Of a DNA stretch of 64,000 nt, positions 11,459-22,913 are shown in pieces. This stretch comes from Mesoplasma entomophilum (GTDB lineage Bacteria > Bacillota_I > Bacilli_A > Mycoplasmatales > Mycoplasmataceae), in NCBI RefSeq assembly GCF_002804125.1, contig NZ_CP024966.1:783967-847966 (forward strand), in the 5' to 3' direction. The number at the start of each line of letters is the position of its first letter. The stretch's first letter is position 1. Made by a program: the position numbers and the translations under genes. The notes below the pieces were generated by a model. That model was not told where the DNA came from, ran no database searches, and worked only from the letters and a program-made list of their open reading frames with translations.

Positions 11459-11488
11459 ATTATATTCTTTTATAATAAAAAAACACAA
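11459..11488 (-). promoter_or_regulatory. Candidate promoter of the cls operon
   Basis: Minus strand TTGTGT (11483-11488), 18 bases, TATAAT (11459-11464), about 40 bases before the start of the first gene. The -35 overlaps the terminator of the upstream gene. Confidence 0.5.
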
Positions 11489-11508
11489 ATAGCTTTTTAG
11501 CATTGTGT
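11477..11508 (-). terminator. Terminator after the GNAT-like gene
   Basis: Minus strand ACACAA...TTGTGT stem with an inner GCT/AGC pairing, followed by a run of seven T. Confidence 0.65.
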
Positions 11509-11516
11509 CCGTAATT

Positions 11517-12431
11517 TTATTTTTGTCTAGAAAGAAGCGGAAACATAAATTTTTTATCTTTTAAACCTGTAGTAACTTCTCTTAAATATAAGCATGAATG
11601 CAAGTTCATGCCCGTTCTAACGAATGATTCAGTTTTTGTTATATGTATACCTTCTTTAATATCTGGCATAAAACCAAAATCAACTCTTTTTATTCCGTTT
11701 GGAACAATAATATTTAATAATTCTTCTAAATCAATGTTATGTGAAGAAAATGATCCAATAAAATCAAATATACCATTTTTAACTCTAAAACAAACAACTG
11801 TTTGTAGTGAAGGGATATATCATAAATCATCTTCAAAATATTTTTGAATATTATGGAATTTAACTAAGCTATCTCCCTTTGTATCCAAAATACTTGACTG
11901 CTTGCTTGAATGTAAAATTGCCTCTTTCACTAATTCAAAATCATGGGAAACTGATAAATCAAGTTTAATGATTTTTGAAGACTCTGATTTTTTCTTATTG
12001 TTTCATGGAAGAAAAAATAAATATTCCTGTCTTCTTTCAAAACCAGATTTCTTTAAAATATCTTCATCCTTAATACCACAATATGAAATTAGAATGTCAA
12101 CTAAGTTAGAATATTTGTAAATTGCTGCCTCAATTAAAATTTCTTCTAGATTTTCATTAAGGTATGCTTCTTTAACAAAAAAGTTTCCAACTTGCACTGC
12201 ACTACATTTTTCTCCGCTAATAAAAACATCGAATTTTAAAATACCTAGCGCTGCTATAATTTCATTTTTTTCATTGACTATTGTGATAGGTGAAAAGTTT
12301 TCTAATTGCTTGTCCTTAAACAATCACTTTTCAAAATTATTATTAGGTGATCTTTTGATTAAGTTGCTTAAATCTTGGTTGAAGTGTTTATTATCTTTGT
12401 GATCAAAAACAATATCATAAGTATCTCTCAT
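11517..12431 (-). CDS. Acetyltransferase-like protein (GNAT fold suspected)
   Basis: 304 residues, starting MRDTYDIVFDHKDNKHFNQD. The first ~150 residues look like a GNAT N-acetyltransferase: a strand segment KCSAVQVGNFFVKEAYLNEN resembling the acetyl-CoA motif region, then a helix and SYCGIKDEDILKKSGFERR, where GNAT proteins end with a 'GF' strand. The glycine-rich R/QxxGxG/A loop is not clear. The C-terminal half resembles a second similar domain, an arrangement seen in Eis-like proteins. Substrate unknown. AGGAG precedes the ATG; it seems to be its own transcription unit. Confidence 0.55.
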
Positions 12432-12463
12432 GCGAACTTCTCCTTTTTATAAATTACTTATTT

Positions 12464-12469
12464 ATTATA
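12464..12469 (-). promoter_or_regulatory. Candidate -10 element
   Basis: Minus strand TATAAT about 33 bases before the GNAT-like gene start; the -35 region (TTCTTT) is weak, as is common in Mollicutes. Confidence 0.4.
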
Positions 12470-12525
12470 TACCACTTTAGTGTTAAAAAGAATACTTAGT
12501 AATTGTTAAAATCCTTAAAAAAACT

Positions 12526-13191
12526 TTATTTTTGTAGGTTTAATTCTTTTACGACTATATCTGCAAGTGGATTGAATATAAAAACTTTTAAATTTTTAAT
12601 ATTAGAGTTGTTTTCAATTAATTTTTTTTGAAGTTGAGCCTCATATTTATATTTATCTTCATAAGGTGATTTACTAAATTTAAAAATGCATAAAAATCAA
12701 TTATCATTTGACTTAAGCAACAAATCTATTTTTCCATAATAATTAATATCCTTCTGAACATTAGCTAAAAGTATATTAGCAACAGAATGATTAATCTTAT
12801 TTTTATAAATAAATTTATTTAAGTCATGTACAACTGATTTTGCTATATTAATTGCAATTTTATGATCTTCGTTATTTTTTTCAAATTTTAAAGATTCAGA
12901 TTTTCTTTGAATAACTGAATTAATAATTAATTCTTTAGCTATTTTATTTCTTAAAAATATTTGCTCTAAAACTTTTGTTGAAGGGCTTTGAATGAATGGA
13001 AATTCTTTTTGACATAATTGATCAATTGAATCAATATTCAAATTTTTGTTTTCATCTATATAATATGTTAAATTAAAATTAATATCTTCATAGCTAATTT
13101 CTTTGACTAAATTTAAAATAGATAAATTTTCGTCATACTCAAAATAATCAGAAATATCATTTATAAAATGTTTTAATTTTATCGAACTCAT
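12526..13191 (-). CDS. Unknown protein, possibly a degenerate PD-(D/E)XK nuclease-like fold
   Basis: 221 residues, acidic and helical. Residues about 150-185 (YYGKIDLLLKSNDNW, then FLCIFKFSKS, then YEAQLQKK) follow the spacing of the RecB/AddA nuclease pattern G-x-D ... D/E-x-K ... Q, but the acidic residue of the E-x-K motif is replaced (IFK), so activity is doubtful. A TGA encodes Trp in the middle of this motif. Its ATG lies inside the end of tsaC (13-base overlap), so translation is coupled. No function is assigned. Confidence 0.6.
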
Positions 13192-13685
13192 ACTTTTGTA
13201 ACAGAATTGAATATTCTTGATGCTTTAGTATTTGATATTTCTTGATCAAAATAAACTTTAATATTTTTATTAAAGTTTTCCAATTCTTCCTTTGAATTTA
13301 TTGGTTTATCACCATGCTTATTAACACTTGTAGAAAATATTGGCCCAATTAAATCTAAAATAGCTTTTATATCTTCTCTCACAATTAATCTAACGCCGAT
13401 ATTTTCTGACCCATTAACTGTTTTGAAAATGACTGTTGTTGATTTTTCAAATAATAGCTCACAATATTCATTTTTTTGAATATTTAAAATATCAAGCTGA
13501 TTGATGTCAGAAATTAAAACAATTAATGGTTTTTCTAAATTAGCTTTTTTTATTTCATTAATTTTTATTTCATTTTTTATATTTCAAGCAGCAGATAGAC
13601 CATATATTGTGTCAGTTGGCAAAATAATAACTTCATTTTTTTTTAACTGTTGGCTTGCTCTAAAAATTTGATCCTTACTTAACAT
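13179..13685 (-). CDS. tsaC: Threonylcarbamoyl-AMP synthase (TsaC/YrdC family)
   Basis: Makes threonylcarbamoyl-AMP from threonine, bicarbonate and ATP for the t6A modification of ANN-decoding tRNAs. 168 residues, a short form like TsaC rather than Sua5. The N-terminal IILPTDTIYGLSA and KKANLEKPLIVLISD are the family's nucleotide/substrate motifs, and VGVR-like IGVRLIV follows. The true end is TAA at 13179, three codons past an in-frame TGA (Trp). It overlaps the membrane-protein gene upstream (11 bases) and the next gene downstream. GAGG precedes the ATG. Confidence 0.85.
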
Positions 13686-15177
13686 TTTTATTTCCTCTTT
13701 TTCTTTTTGCTAAAATTTCTGAAAACAAAATTTGAGCTCCAACACGTTTTTTAAATATTGTTGTTTTCATAATATTAAATCCAATAATTAAGAAAGAAGA
13801 AATCAATATCCCGAATAAAATAATAGATTCAGCAATAACATTAATTGTTTTTTCTCAAGCAAAGTTTATATTTGTGCCTATATTATCCAGGTAGTATGCA
13901 CCTTTTATTTGTTCATAATCATTTCCTAAAATTGATTTAATTTTTTCAATGAAATCGTGACCTGAAGTATTACCGTTTGCTTGTTCAAAATTTCAAGCTT
14001 CAACTAAATTACCAACTTGCACTTTTGAAATAATATTTAAGCAGGTAAGCAAAACTAAGTTAGCATAAATTATAAAGTATTGAGTTATAAATAAATTTTG
14101 TGATTTATTCTCTCCTCTAATTGAAACCGATATAAAGTACATGAAAGTTGCCATTGTTGTACCTAATCCTATAATTGGCAGAGAACAATATATAAAATAG
14201 CTATTTTCATATTTCAGGATATTAGAAAATTGAGCATCTGATAATGGATTTTCAATTCCGTATCTTTTTAAAAGTTCTGGTAGTACATGAACGGTTCTAG
14301 TTAACATAGAAGCTTTTGTTGTATCAAAAGAAATGGTAATTACATAAATGAGTTGTGGCAAAATAATGCATCCAGCAGCAAACATAGTCCAGTTTGAAAT
14401 ATTTTTATCTGAGTTTTTAAATATTTTTGTCAAGAATGCTTTCATTCTATTTTGACCTAATTCTTTTTTTCTATTACTTATGTAATCAATGTATTTATTG
14501 ATATTTAAACTTTCTGCTTCAACAATAACAGCATTTTGAATACTTAATGAAAGCATGAAAATGGCTATTATTTGAATGAACAATATTCATCAAACAGCAT
14601 CTTCTGAAGCTCATTTATAAGCTTGATTTCTGTTAATAGTAAATTGTTTAGAAATCTCAGTAATAACAGAAGGAACTTCTTTGGTACTCTGATTTTGAAC
14701 TTGATCTATCAGTGATTCAAAAGTAAAAAACTCTTGAAATTTTGAAAATTCATATTGTGCCATTGAAGACATTAAAGCAGCTAAAATTCCAAACGAAATA
14801 ACAAATATTCAAAAACTTGCTTTCACCTTATTATTAACTCCAGTTGCAGTTAAAAAGGGTTTAAGTAAAATAAAACCAATTATTGTGGCTATAAAAAAGC
14901 CTCATCCAATGTAAACAGGCGTTACAATTTGCGCCTTAGATGGTAACTTTAAAATTAATGATAATTCTTTTCAATTATCAAAATATATTTTTAAGTTTAT
15001 GTCAGTAAAAGCAATTCAACTAAATATATAGGTTGGTATCATAAGCACAAGAAAAATAAACATACTAAAAAATGCGACTTTGTATAAGTGTGCATTTTTT
15101 TCTTGAATAGATGAGATTTTGTTTTTAATTCCAAAATTCATTCTGAATTTACTTTTAAACTCAACCTTTTTTTCCAT
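13675..15177 (-). CDS. Large multi-spanning membrane protein of unknown function
   Basis: 500 residues with many TGA Trp codons. Hydrophobic segments lie at about residues 30-55, 80-105, 118-135, 195-215, 260-285, 325-345, 370-390 and 455-480; the stretch between the second and third thirds is basic (YISNRKKELGQNRMKAF). No known transporter motif recognised. The start at 15177 was chosen for AGGAG just upstream; a longer in-frame start 12 codons earlier has none. The ribosome-binding site overlaps the prmC stop and the end overlaps tsaC. Confidence 0.75.
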
Positions 15178-15185
15178 TTGTTCTC

Positions 15186-16046
15186 CTAATTTTTGATTAT
15201 TAAATATCTTCAATTATTGAAGTAGTCTTTTTCAAACTTTCAATTATATTTTAAACCTAATTCTTTTTGTAAGAGCATTTCCAAATCGTTTTTTTGTTTT
15301 CAACCAATTTCAAATACAAGTAGCATTTTTTCCTCTGTTTTCATTATTACATCAATATTAGTTATAGCTTTTTTATAAAAGAACAAACCTTCATCTTTTG
15401 CATATAGCGCTATTTTTGGTTCAAATTTCAGTGTACTTGAATCAACGTCTTCATCATTTAAATCTATGTACGGAGGATTACAAAGCAAAATATTAAATTT
15501 ATTTTTATTTGTTATTAATGCATCTAAAAAATTACTTTTTACAATTTCAGATTTATTATTTAATTGATTTTTAATTATGTTTAACTTTGTAACAGCTAAT
15601 GCTTTTTTTGAAATATCAGAAAAAACTATTTTATTAATATCTTTATCATTTTCAAGTGCAACAGATACACCTATGCAACCTGACCCAGAACATAAATCTA
15701 AAATATTCATTTTACTATTATTAGTTTTTATAAAATCATTTGCAAAGTCAACTATTTGCTCAGTTTCCATTCTTGGTATTAAAGTGTTTTTATTAACTAT
15801 TATTTTGTGACCTCTAAAAATCTTATAGCCTAAAATATAAGCTAAAGGTTTCCCTTTAGCTACACTTTTTGAAATTTTAATAATTTGTCTAAAATGCTTT
15901 CTTGATAATTCTTTTTCTAATGAAAATAAAACTTCTGAATATTCGATTTTGGTTACAAAAGAAATTATTTCAATTGCGTCTGATTTACCAATTTTTTCAT
16001 TTTTTGAAAGTAAATTTAAAACAAACTTAATATTAAATTTATTCAC
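15186..16046 (-). CDS. prmC: Release factor glutamine methyltransferase (PrmC/HemK)
   Basis: S-adenosylmethionine-dependent methylation of the Gln in the GGQ motif of release factors. 286 residues from a GTG that overlaps the prfA stop (GTGAATAA); an ATG at 16088 in the same frame is an alternative and neither has a clear ribosome-binding site. The SAM-binding [17 protein letters not shown] and the catalytic NPPY (in [10 protein letters not shown]) are present, and the N-terminal helical domain contains [13 protein letters not shown]. Three TGA Trp codons lie near the C-terminus. The partner gene prfA is immediately upstream, the common bacterial arrangement. Confidence 0.93.
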
Positions 16047-17130
16047 TATCTTGTATCTGAGCTTCAACTTTTTGACGTTGTTCGTCATTAACTAATGCAA
16101 CTATGAAATCATCAATTTTTCCTTCCATAACTTGATCAAGTTTGTTTAAAGTTAAACCTACTCTATGATCTGTTACACGGTTTTGTGGATAATTATATGT
16201 TCTAATCTTTTCACTTCTAGCCCCTGTCCCCACTGCGTTTTTACGTGTTGCATCAGCTTCTGCTTGTTGTTTTTCAAGCTCTGCTTCATAGATTCTAGCT
16301 CTCAACATGGTCATAGCTATATCTTTGTTATCATGTTGACTTCTTCCATCTTGAGAAGCTGCTACTACACCAGTCGGTATATGAGTAATACGAACAGCTG
16401 AATCAGTTGTATTAACATGTTGACCACCAGCACCAGATGAACGGTATGTATCAACTCTTAAATCACTGTTTTTAATTTCAATTTCAACATCACTCATTTC
16501 AGGTAAAACAGCAACAGTTGCTGTTGATGTTTGAATTCTACCCTTTGCTTCTGTTTTGGGTACTCTTTGCACTCTATGAGCACCTGACTCAAATTTTAAT
16601 TTTGAATAAACCCTATCACCTTTAACCATAAATGAAACTTGTGAAAAACCACCAGCTTCTGACACACTTGCATCAAGCATAGTTATTTTTCAATTTTGAG
16701 TTTCAGCATATAATTTGTACATCCTCAATAAGTCACCTGCAAAAATATTTGCTTCATCACCACCAGCTGCACCTCTTATTTCAACAATAACATTTTTGTC
16801 ATCATTTGGGTCTTTTGGTAAAAGTAGTTCCTCTATTATTTTAACAATTGGATCTACAGCATTTTCATTTTCTGACAATTCCATTTTAGCCAATTCAATC
16901 ATTTCTGGATCTTTTTCATTACCTAAAATTTCTTTTGCATCAGAGATGGCTTTAATGATGGTTTTATATTCAATAAATTTTTCTACAACTTCAATTAAAT
17001 TCGCGCGTTCTTTGTTAAGCTCTAACATTTTTTTAACATCAGATACAATTTCTTCTGATTGCAAATCATTATCTATTTGTTCAACCCTTTTTTGCATTGT
17101 CTCCAATGCTTCATAAGTTTTTGGATTCAT
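16039..17130 (-). CDS. prfA: Peptide chain release factor 1
   Basis: Recognises UAA and UAG and triggers peptide release. 363 residues. The catalytic GGQ is in [20 protein letters not shown]; the codon-recognition loop region is in [14 protein letters not shown]. One TGA (Trp) near residue 147. Because UGA means Trp here, RF2 should be absent and RF1 the only release factor. Followed by prmC with a slight overlap; tdk lies directly upstream, its stop overlapping the prfA ribosome-binding site. Confidence 0.98.
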
Positions 17131-17132
17131 TT

Positions 17133-17744
17133 TTACCCCTTCTCTATTTGATAACAGTTTCTACATCTAGCTTCATAACTATCATTACCATCAACTAAAA
17201 TTAATGGAGAATTTCATTCAGCTGGTTTTCCATCAATGATTCTTTGTGTTCTATTAGCAAAATTACCACATTTTTGACAAATAGCTGTCAACTTATCAAC
17301 CATTTCTGCTAATGGCAAGATTCTATCGACGTTTTTGAATGGTTGACTTCTAAAGTCTTTGTCTAGACCAGTAACTATTACAATAATTCCTCGATCAGCC
17401 AGTTCTTCAATGTAATCAACTACTTCTTCATCAAAAAATTGAATTTCATCAATTCCAACAACATCAACTTTTTTTTCCAATATTTTAGATTCTAATTTTT
17501 CTTTTAATTCTTTTGTGGAATTTACTGGTATAGACGCTAATAATGTGCCTGCGTGAGATGCTACTTCATTAACTGCATATCTTGTGTCTATAACAGGTTT
17601 AAAAGCAATTACATTCCTTTTTGCAAATGCATGTCTACGTAATCTCTTAATAAATTCTTCTGTTTTACCAGCAAACATACAACCAGTAATTAATTCAACC
17701 CATCCTAGTTGTTTTTGTTCAATTGTATCTCTATTTGGTATCAT
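17133..17744 (-). CDS. tdk: Thymidine kinase
   Basis: Phosphorylates thymidine to dTMP, a salvage step. 203 residues. Walker A is in ELITGCMFAGKTEEFI, Walker B/lid in VVGIDEIQFFDEE, and the structural zinc site is formed by CQKCG and CRNC. Family length is normal. The Trp codon near the end is TGA. It lies 2 bases after the DHH phosphoesterase stop region and 2 bases before prfA, so it is part of the same operon. Confidence 0.97.
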
Positions 17745-17746
17745 AA

Positions 17747-18691
17747 CTACTTACTGCCTTTTGTAATAACTGCGTCTAAATCTTTAACAAGTTTAGTTAT
17801 GTCTGATAGCGTTTTTAATTTACATCCACTAGCTAATTTGTGTCCACCACCATCATATTTATTAGCTACTTTATCAATTTCAAAATCTCTACTTCTAATT
17901 GATACTTTAATTTCATCATCAAGTTCAATAACTAAAACTCAAATTTTAATTTCATCAATTCCACTCATTGTTCCTAAAGCTGATTTAATTTGTTCATATG
18001 AGTATTTTCAAGGTTTTTGATCTTCTTTAGTAATTGTAATGTGACCTACACCCTTTTTTGATAAAACTAATTTTGAAAAAGCAAAATTTGCGTATTGTTT
18101 TCTTTTTAAATCAGAAACAAATAATGAATCATGAACTTCTTTTAAATTTGCACCGTTTTCAAGTAAAATCTTAGCTGCATTAAAAGTTTTATAACTTGTG
18201 TTAGGAAATAAAAATCTTCCACTATCAGTTACTAATCCTTTATATAAATTTGACGCTGCGTTTGAATTTCATTTTAATTTCATAGCTTCTGCTCATAATG
18301 TAATAACTTCTGTACACGCCATTGCTGTTTCATGAACAATTTCATTTTTTGCATAAGGATCTATATTAACGTGATGATCTATTTTAAATGTTTCAATTGC
18401 CATATCGTATCCGTCAAAATCCAATCTTGCTTTTGTTGCTGTATCAACTGTAATAACTAAAGCTGATTTGATAAATTCATCTGATATTTTTTCTTTGTAG
18501 AAATCTTTATTATCATCTAATCTATCCCCAGGAACAATAATTGTTTTTCCTGCAAAATTTTCTTGAATTAAATATGCTAGGCCCATTGAGCTACCTTGTG
18601 CGTCTCAATCTGGTCTAATATGTTTTAAAATAATAATATTGTTATATTTTTTAATTTTTTTAACTAATAATTTGTAGTTTATTTCTTTCAT
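17747..18691 (-). CDS. DHH-family phosphoesterase (NrnA-like nanoRNase/pAp phosphatase)
   Basis: Predicted to degrade short oligoribonucleotides and/or pAp. 314 residues. Metal-binding motifs: HIRPDWDAQGS near the N-terminus (Trp from TGA), VDTAT-like ITVDTATKAR, and DHHVNIDP; the C-terminal DHHA1 domain carries GGGHKLASGCK. This is the usual NrnA layout and length. The start ATG has AAGGAG close by and follows the end of the ABC-like gene by 10 bases. Whether it acts on RNA, DNA or pAp cannot be told from sequence. Confidence 0.88.
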
Positions 18692-18701
18692 TTCTTTCTC
18701 C

Positions 18702-20579
18702 TTATATTATTGCTGATATAGAACGTTCTTCAAAGTAAAGAACTACTTCATTTTCTCTTTCAAATTCTTTATCCTCAGAATAAAAGTATATTTTGGTTTT
18801 ATTTCTTGTTACACCAAAGTACATATTCTTGTCATGATATTTATTTGTCCTAATAATTCTAACATTTATTGGGACTGAATTATTCTCAATAAACTCTGTT
18901 GATACTTCTAAGGGATTTATAAATATAAAACCATTATCATTAAATTTTTTAGTATTAACATTTCATAATCTATTTTCAACATCAATTAAATTTTCTGATT
19001 CTTTTGAAAAAGCAAAAACATTTGATTCACCCAATTCATTTTTGCATATATCTATCAAGTTTTTTTCAAAAAATTCTTTTGTTGTTGTTTTTACTAATTC
19101 ATCATTTTTTGATCAATAAATTTTTTTGTTTTTAGACAAATCACTAATTGTAAATGTTTTGGAATGAAGGATAATAAATGATATATTTGGATAAAATTCA
19201 TTTATCTTAGTGATCGTTTCAAAAAGCATTTCATAATCCCTATTTGTTAGCAGGTGTAAAAAGTCCGAAATCACAATATTTTTCTTTCCTAGATTAATTG
19301 CTTTCAATATTTTTACATAAATCATATTTAATGATGAAAGCTTAAAACTTCCTTTTAAGAACCATTCAAAATTTATGTCTAAATTTTTAAAGTTGCTCTC
19401 CATTCAATTTTCAGCTTGCTTTACAACTGGCACAATTTGCTTTTTATAATGTTTTCTAAGTGATAAAAACTCATTTTTATTTCCGTATTTAATTTCACCA
19501 GTCAAAATTAATTTATGATAGTTGTGAATATTGGAAATAATAAATTTTGTTAACAAATTTACCTCTGTTTTTATGAAACTAAATAAAAATTTCTTTTCAG
19601 TAAAGTTTTGATCGTTAAATTTATCTTTAATAACTTTTTTTCAATTATTTAACTCTGAAGAAACTTCTTGTTGAACTTCTTTTGAAACTGAATATGTTTT
19701 GTAAAACTTATCTAATTCAAATTTAAACTGCGAACTAATTGTTTTTTTTCTAAATATTAAAAGAATACTTTCTAATCTTAGTTTATTTAATCGAATATTT
19801 AAAAATTTTAATTGTTTTTCAACAATAAATCTTGTTTGTTTATATTCAAACAGTGCTTTTCTTTTTCTTAATAGCTTATTGTTAGACTTTTTAGTATTGA
19901 ATTCACACGTGCAAGAATCACGCAATTCATTTAATGATTCAATTTTGTCATAAAGAACTTGTACAAATTTAAATTCCATTCTTTTAAGTAATGTTTCTTT
20001 TTCAATGTCATATAAAGCTTTTGACAAAACTTTAACTTGCGGTGAAAATTCATTAAACATTTTTTGTGACATACTCTCATTTAATCTTGATAAAATTTGA
20101 TCTAAATTATTAACTATTTTTTCGTGTGATTCGTTTGAAAATTTGACAAATTTATTAATTGCCTCATCTATGTCTCTTCTAAGTTTTAAATCAGAAAGAT
20201 CATTTTTTGAATCCAATAATGACAGGTAATCATATTTTTTTTCAGCATATTTTATTCTCGCATTTCTTAAAAATTGTAAATCAGAAAGTAAAGAAAGAGC
20301 TAAAATTCATTTAGTAGGTATTAAACGCTGAAATCATGTATCTGTTTTAATATATTCTGTATGAAGTTTAATAAAATTTTTATTAATTACATCTTCATTA
20401 TCAACTTGGTATCTTCCTGTTTTATTTTTTTGTCTTCCAAGAATAATTTTTTTAAAAGATTTTTGTTTTTCAGCTTCTAAATAAACATTTGTTATTTGTC
20501 CAGGTTTAGATTCAAAATCAACTTTTTTAAGTGTTTCCTTATTATTCGCAGGGGTAAAATTTTTAATTTTATATGGCAT
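18702..20579 (-). CDS. Degenerate ABC-ATPase-like protein with long helical insertion
   Basis: 625 residues. The first ~70 residues follow the start of an ABC ATPase domain: LKKVDFESKPGQITNVYL, then EAEKQKSFKKIILG where Walker A should be; Lys-Ser is kept but the glycines are gone. The C-terminal part realigns: LSSLNMIYVKILKAI at the LSGGQ helix, NIVISDF at Walker B (Asp kept, Glu lost), and FIILHS at the switch His. Between them lie ~330 mostly charged, helical and probably coiled-coil residues. ATP hydrolysis is unlikely; a structural or regulatory role is inference. First gene of a run with the DHH protein, tdk and prfA. Confidence 0.7.
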
Positions 20580-20660
20580 ATTTTCCCCTTTCTAATTTTA
20601 AGCATTACATTTATTATATTTTAAATCATTTGGGGCTTTAATTAAACTAATTAGCTAAAT

Positions 20661-20680
20661 AAAAAACCACTATTGTGGTC
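20661..20680 (-). terminator. Terminator after rpmE
   Basis: Minus strand ACCAC, AATA loop, GTGGT, then six T, right after the rpmE stop codon. Confidence 0.8.
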
Positions 20681-20685
20681 TTAAA

Positions 20686-20964
20686 TTATTTATTTTCTTT
20701 GTTTTTTGATTTTTGATCTTCAGAATTTTTTTGAGCAGTAGCATTAATTGCTTCTTTTCTTGCAAATTTTGATTTAAATTGTTCAACACGACCTGTAGTG
20801 TTTGCAAAGTTTTGTGCACCTGAGAAGAATGGGTGACAGTTTGAACAAACGTCAATTCTCATTTCTTCTCTTTTTGTAGTTCCACAAATGAATTCATTAG
20901 CACATGTTGTACAAACAAATTTTGCTTCCTCGAAGTATTTTGGTTGAATATCTTTTTTTGGCAT
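20686..20964 (-). CDS. rpmE: 50S ribosomal protein L31
   Basis: 92 residues. Zinc-binding type: FVCTTCANEF and VCSNCHPFFSG supply four cysteines. A lysine/glutamate-rich C-terminal tail after residue 75 extends it beyond the usual ~70. Start at MPKKDIQPKY, with AAAGGAG 8 bases upstream; an in-frame ATG six codons earlier overlaps that site. Monocistronic with its own terminator. Zinc-containing L31 is often a zinc reserve in other bacteria. Confidence 0.95.
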   Translation of the reverse strand: MPKKDIQPKYFEEAKFVCTTCANEFICGTTKREEMRIDVCSNCHPFFSGAQNFANTTGRVEQFKSKFARKEAINATAQKNSEDQKSKNKENK

Positions 20965-21052
20965 AGATGTATCTCCTTTCACACTATGTTTTCATATAGA
21001 TACTTTTTCAGTACTTAAAAATTATATAACATTTTTATTTAAAAGAACAAAT

Positions 21053-21076
21053 AAAAAACCGCTTTCGCGATTTTTT
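21053..21076 (-). terminator. Terminator after fba
   Basis: Minus strand CGC, GAAA (GNRA) loop, GCG, flanked by A6 and T6; about 20 bases after the fba stop. Confidence 0.85.
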
Positions 21077-21094
21077 AATTAATTGTTAAGGATA

Positions 21095-21985
21095 TTAAGC
21101 TTTTCCTTTACATCCAAATCATTCTGTTAATTCGTTAAAAGTTTCCTTTAATGCTTGGTATCCAGGGTTTAATAATTTTCTTGGATCAAAACCTTTTGTT
21201 TTGTCATCTAAGTCTTTTCCAGCTTCAATGTATTTTCTTGTAGCGTCTCTGAATGCTAATTGTAATTCAGTGTTAACGTTAATTTTTGAAATTCCCATTG
21301 AAATAGCTTTTTCAACTTGATCTTGAGGTATTCCACTTCCACCATGTAATACCATTGGCATTTTACATGCTGATTGTAATTCTTCTAAAGTATCAAATGA
21401 TAAACCTGTTCATCATTCTGGGTATTTTCCGTGGATATTACCGATTCCTGCAGCTAACATTGAAATTCCTGTTTTTGAAATTTCTGCTGCTTGAGTTGGG
21501 TCTCCTAATTCACCGTTTCCAACAACTCCATCTTCTTCTCCACCAATTGAACCGATTTCAGCTTCAACTGAAATTTCGTGTTCGTTAGCAAAAATTAATA
21601 ATTCTTTTGTTTTTGCTAAATTTTCTTCGTATGGCAAGTGTGATCCATCAAACATAACTGATGAGTAACCAGCTAAGATACATTTTTTAGCCATTTCAAT
21701 TGATTGTCCGTGGTCTAAGTGTAATGCAACTGGTACAGTGATGTTTAATTCTTCTAATAATCCATTAACCATTCCTACAACAGTAATTGGTCCACCCATA
21801 TATTTAATAGCACCTTCACTTGTTCCTAAAATAACTGGTGTGTTTGAAGCTTGAGCTGCTTCTAAGATTGCTTTAGTTCATTCTAAGTTATTGATGTTAA
21901 AGTGACCGATTGCATATTTGTTTTCGTGTGCTGCTTTAACCATAGCTGTAGAATTAACTAATTTTTCATGATATAGTCTTGTCAT
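21095..21985 (-). CDS. fba: Class II fructose-bisphosphate aldolase
   Basis: Glycolytic zinc enzyme splitting fructose 1,6-bisphosphate into two triose phosphates. 296 residues. Metal and substrate motifs: VALHLDHGQS, SVMFDGSHLP, VEAEIGSIGGEED and VLHGGSGIP; NVNTELQ near the C-terminus completes the site. TGA encodes several Trp residues (NLEWTK, PEWWTG). Starts at MTRLYHEKL with GAGGAT upstream. It stands alone between two terminators, consistent with high individual expression. Confidence 0.97.
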
Positions 21986-22055
21986 TTATTTATCCTCTTT
22001 CTTTTACTTCTTTAAAATTATACAACTTTATAAGTTTTAAAAAAATAATTTTAAT

Positions 22056-22913
22056 TTATCTTTTTGCAGTTCACTTAAATGTGAATGTTGTCAGTGTAAA
22101 TAATCCTGCAAGAATTGCTAATGAACCTACTATTGGTTGTCAGCTTGATGTAAAACTTTTAACTATTCCTTGTGATCCTGAAACAGAACTTAGTCATCTT
22201 TCTGAATCTAAAGCATACATATATAGGAAAACAGGATATTTATGTGGAATAAAGTATGTAAATATAACTATTCCTTTGTTTGAATATAAAGAATCCGCAG
22301 GTAACATAACTCCTGATAAGAAAATACTAAAGAAATAAACCATCATAACTACACCTTGAATTGAACCAGATGAGTTTGCAATTCCGCCAAATAATGTTGC
22401 CAATGCAATAGATGTTGCACAAATTAAAATAATAGCTAATAATAAATAACCAAAATTTATAGTTTTAAAAGATTGCAGAAGAGAGTTACTATTGTTTGTT
22501 CCTAAAACAGCAATACTGAAAACTAAATTAAAACTGAAAACTAAAATGTAAAAAAATAATCCAGCTAATAAATATACAAGTCAGATCGATGCAATAAACA
22601 TACTTTTTTTAACTCCAGTTATATCTATTCTTTTTAAGAACACAGAGTTTTTCCATTCAACTATTGCTGGAGTTAGTGATGTTAATACAGTTAAACATGG
22701 TAATAATGCATAGTTTAACAATAAAGAACCAGCGTATTGTCCAGATTTTTCTTTAAATATAAAGAAAAACATAACTGAGAAAAATATTGGAACAATAAGC
22801 ATAAAAATAATACTTCTTGGTTCTTTAATAAATGATTTATAAACTAGCAATGTTAAATTTTTAAATATGCTTGATTGTTTTTTAAAATTAAATGTATCGA
22901 TTTTTTTAAACAT
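22056..22913 (-). CDS. ABC transporter permease (ABC-2 type)
   Basis: 285 residues with about six membrane segments (roughly 38-58, 65-90, 112-140, 150-175, 185-205, 255-275). ABC-2 type: the central GVVMMVYFFSIFLSGVMLP resembles the family's conserved penultimate-helix region. The start overlaps the stop of the ATPase gene by one base (TAATG), so the two form an exporter. Substrate unknown; drug, lipid or peptide export are all possible. Confidence 0.85.
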
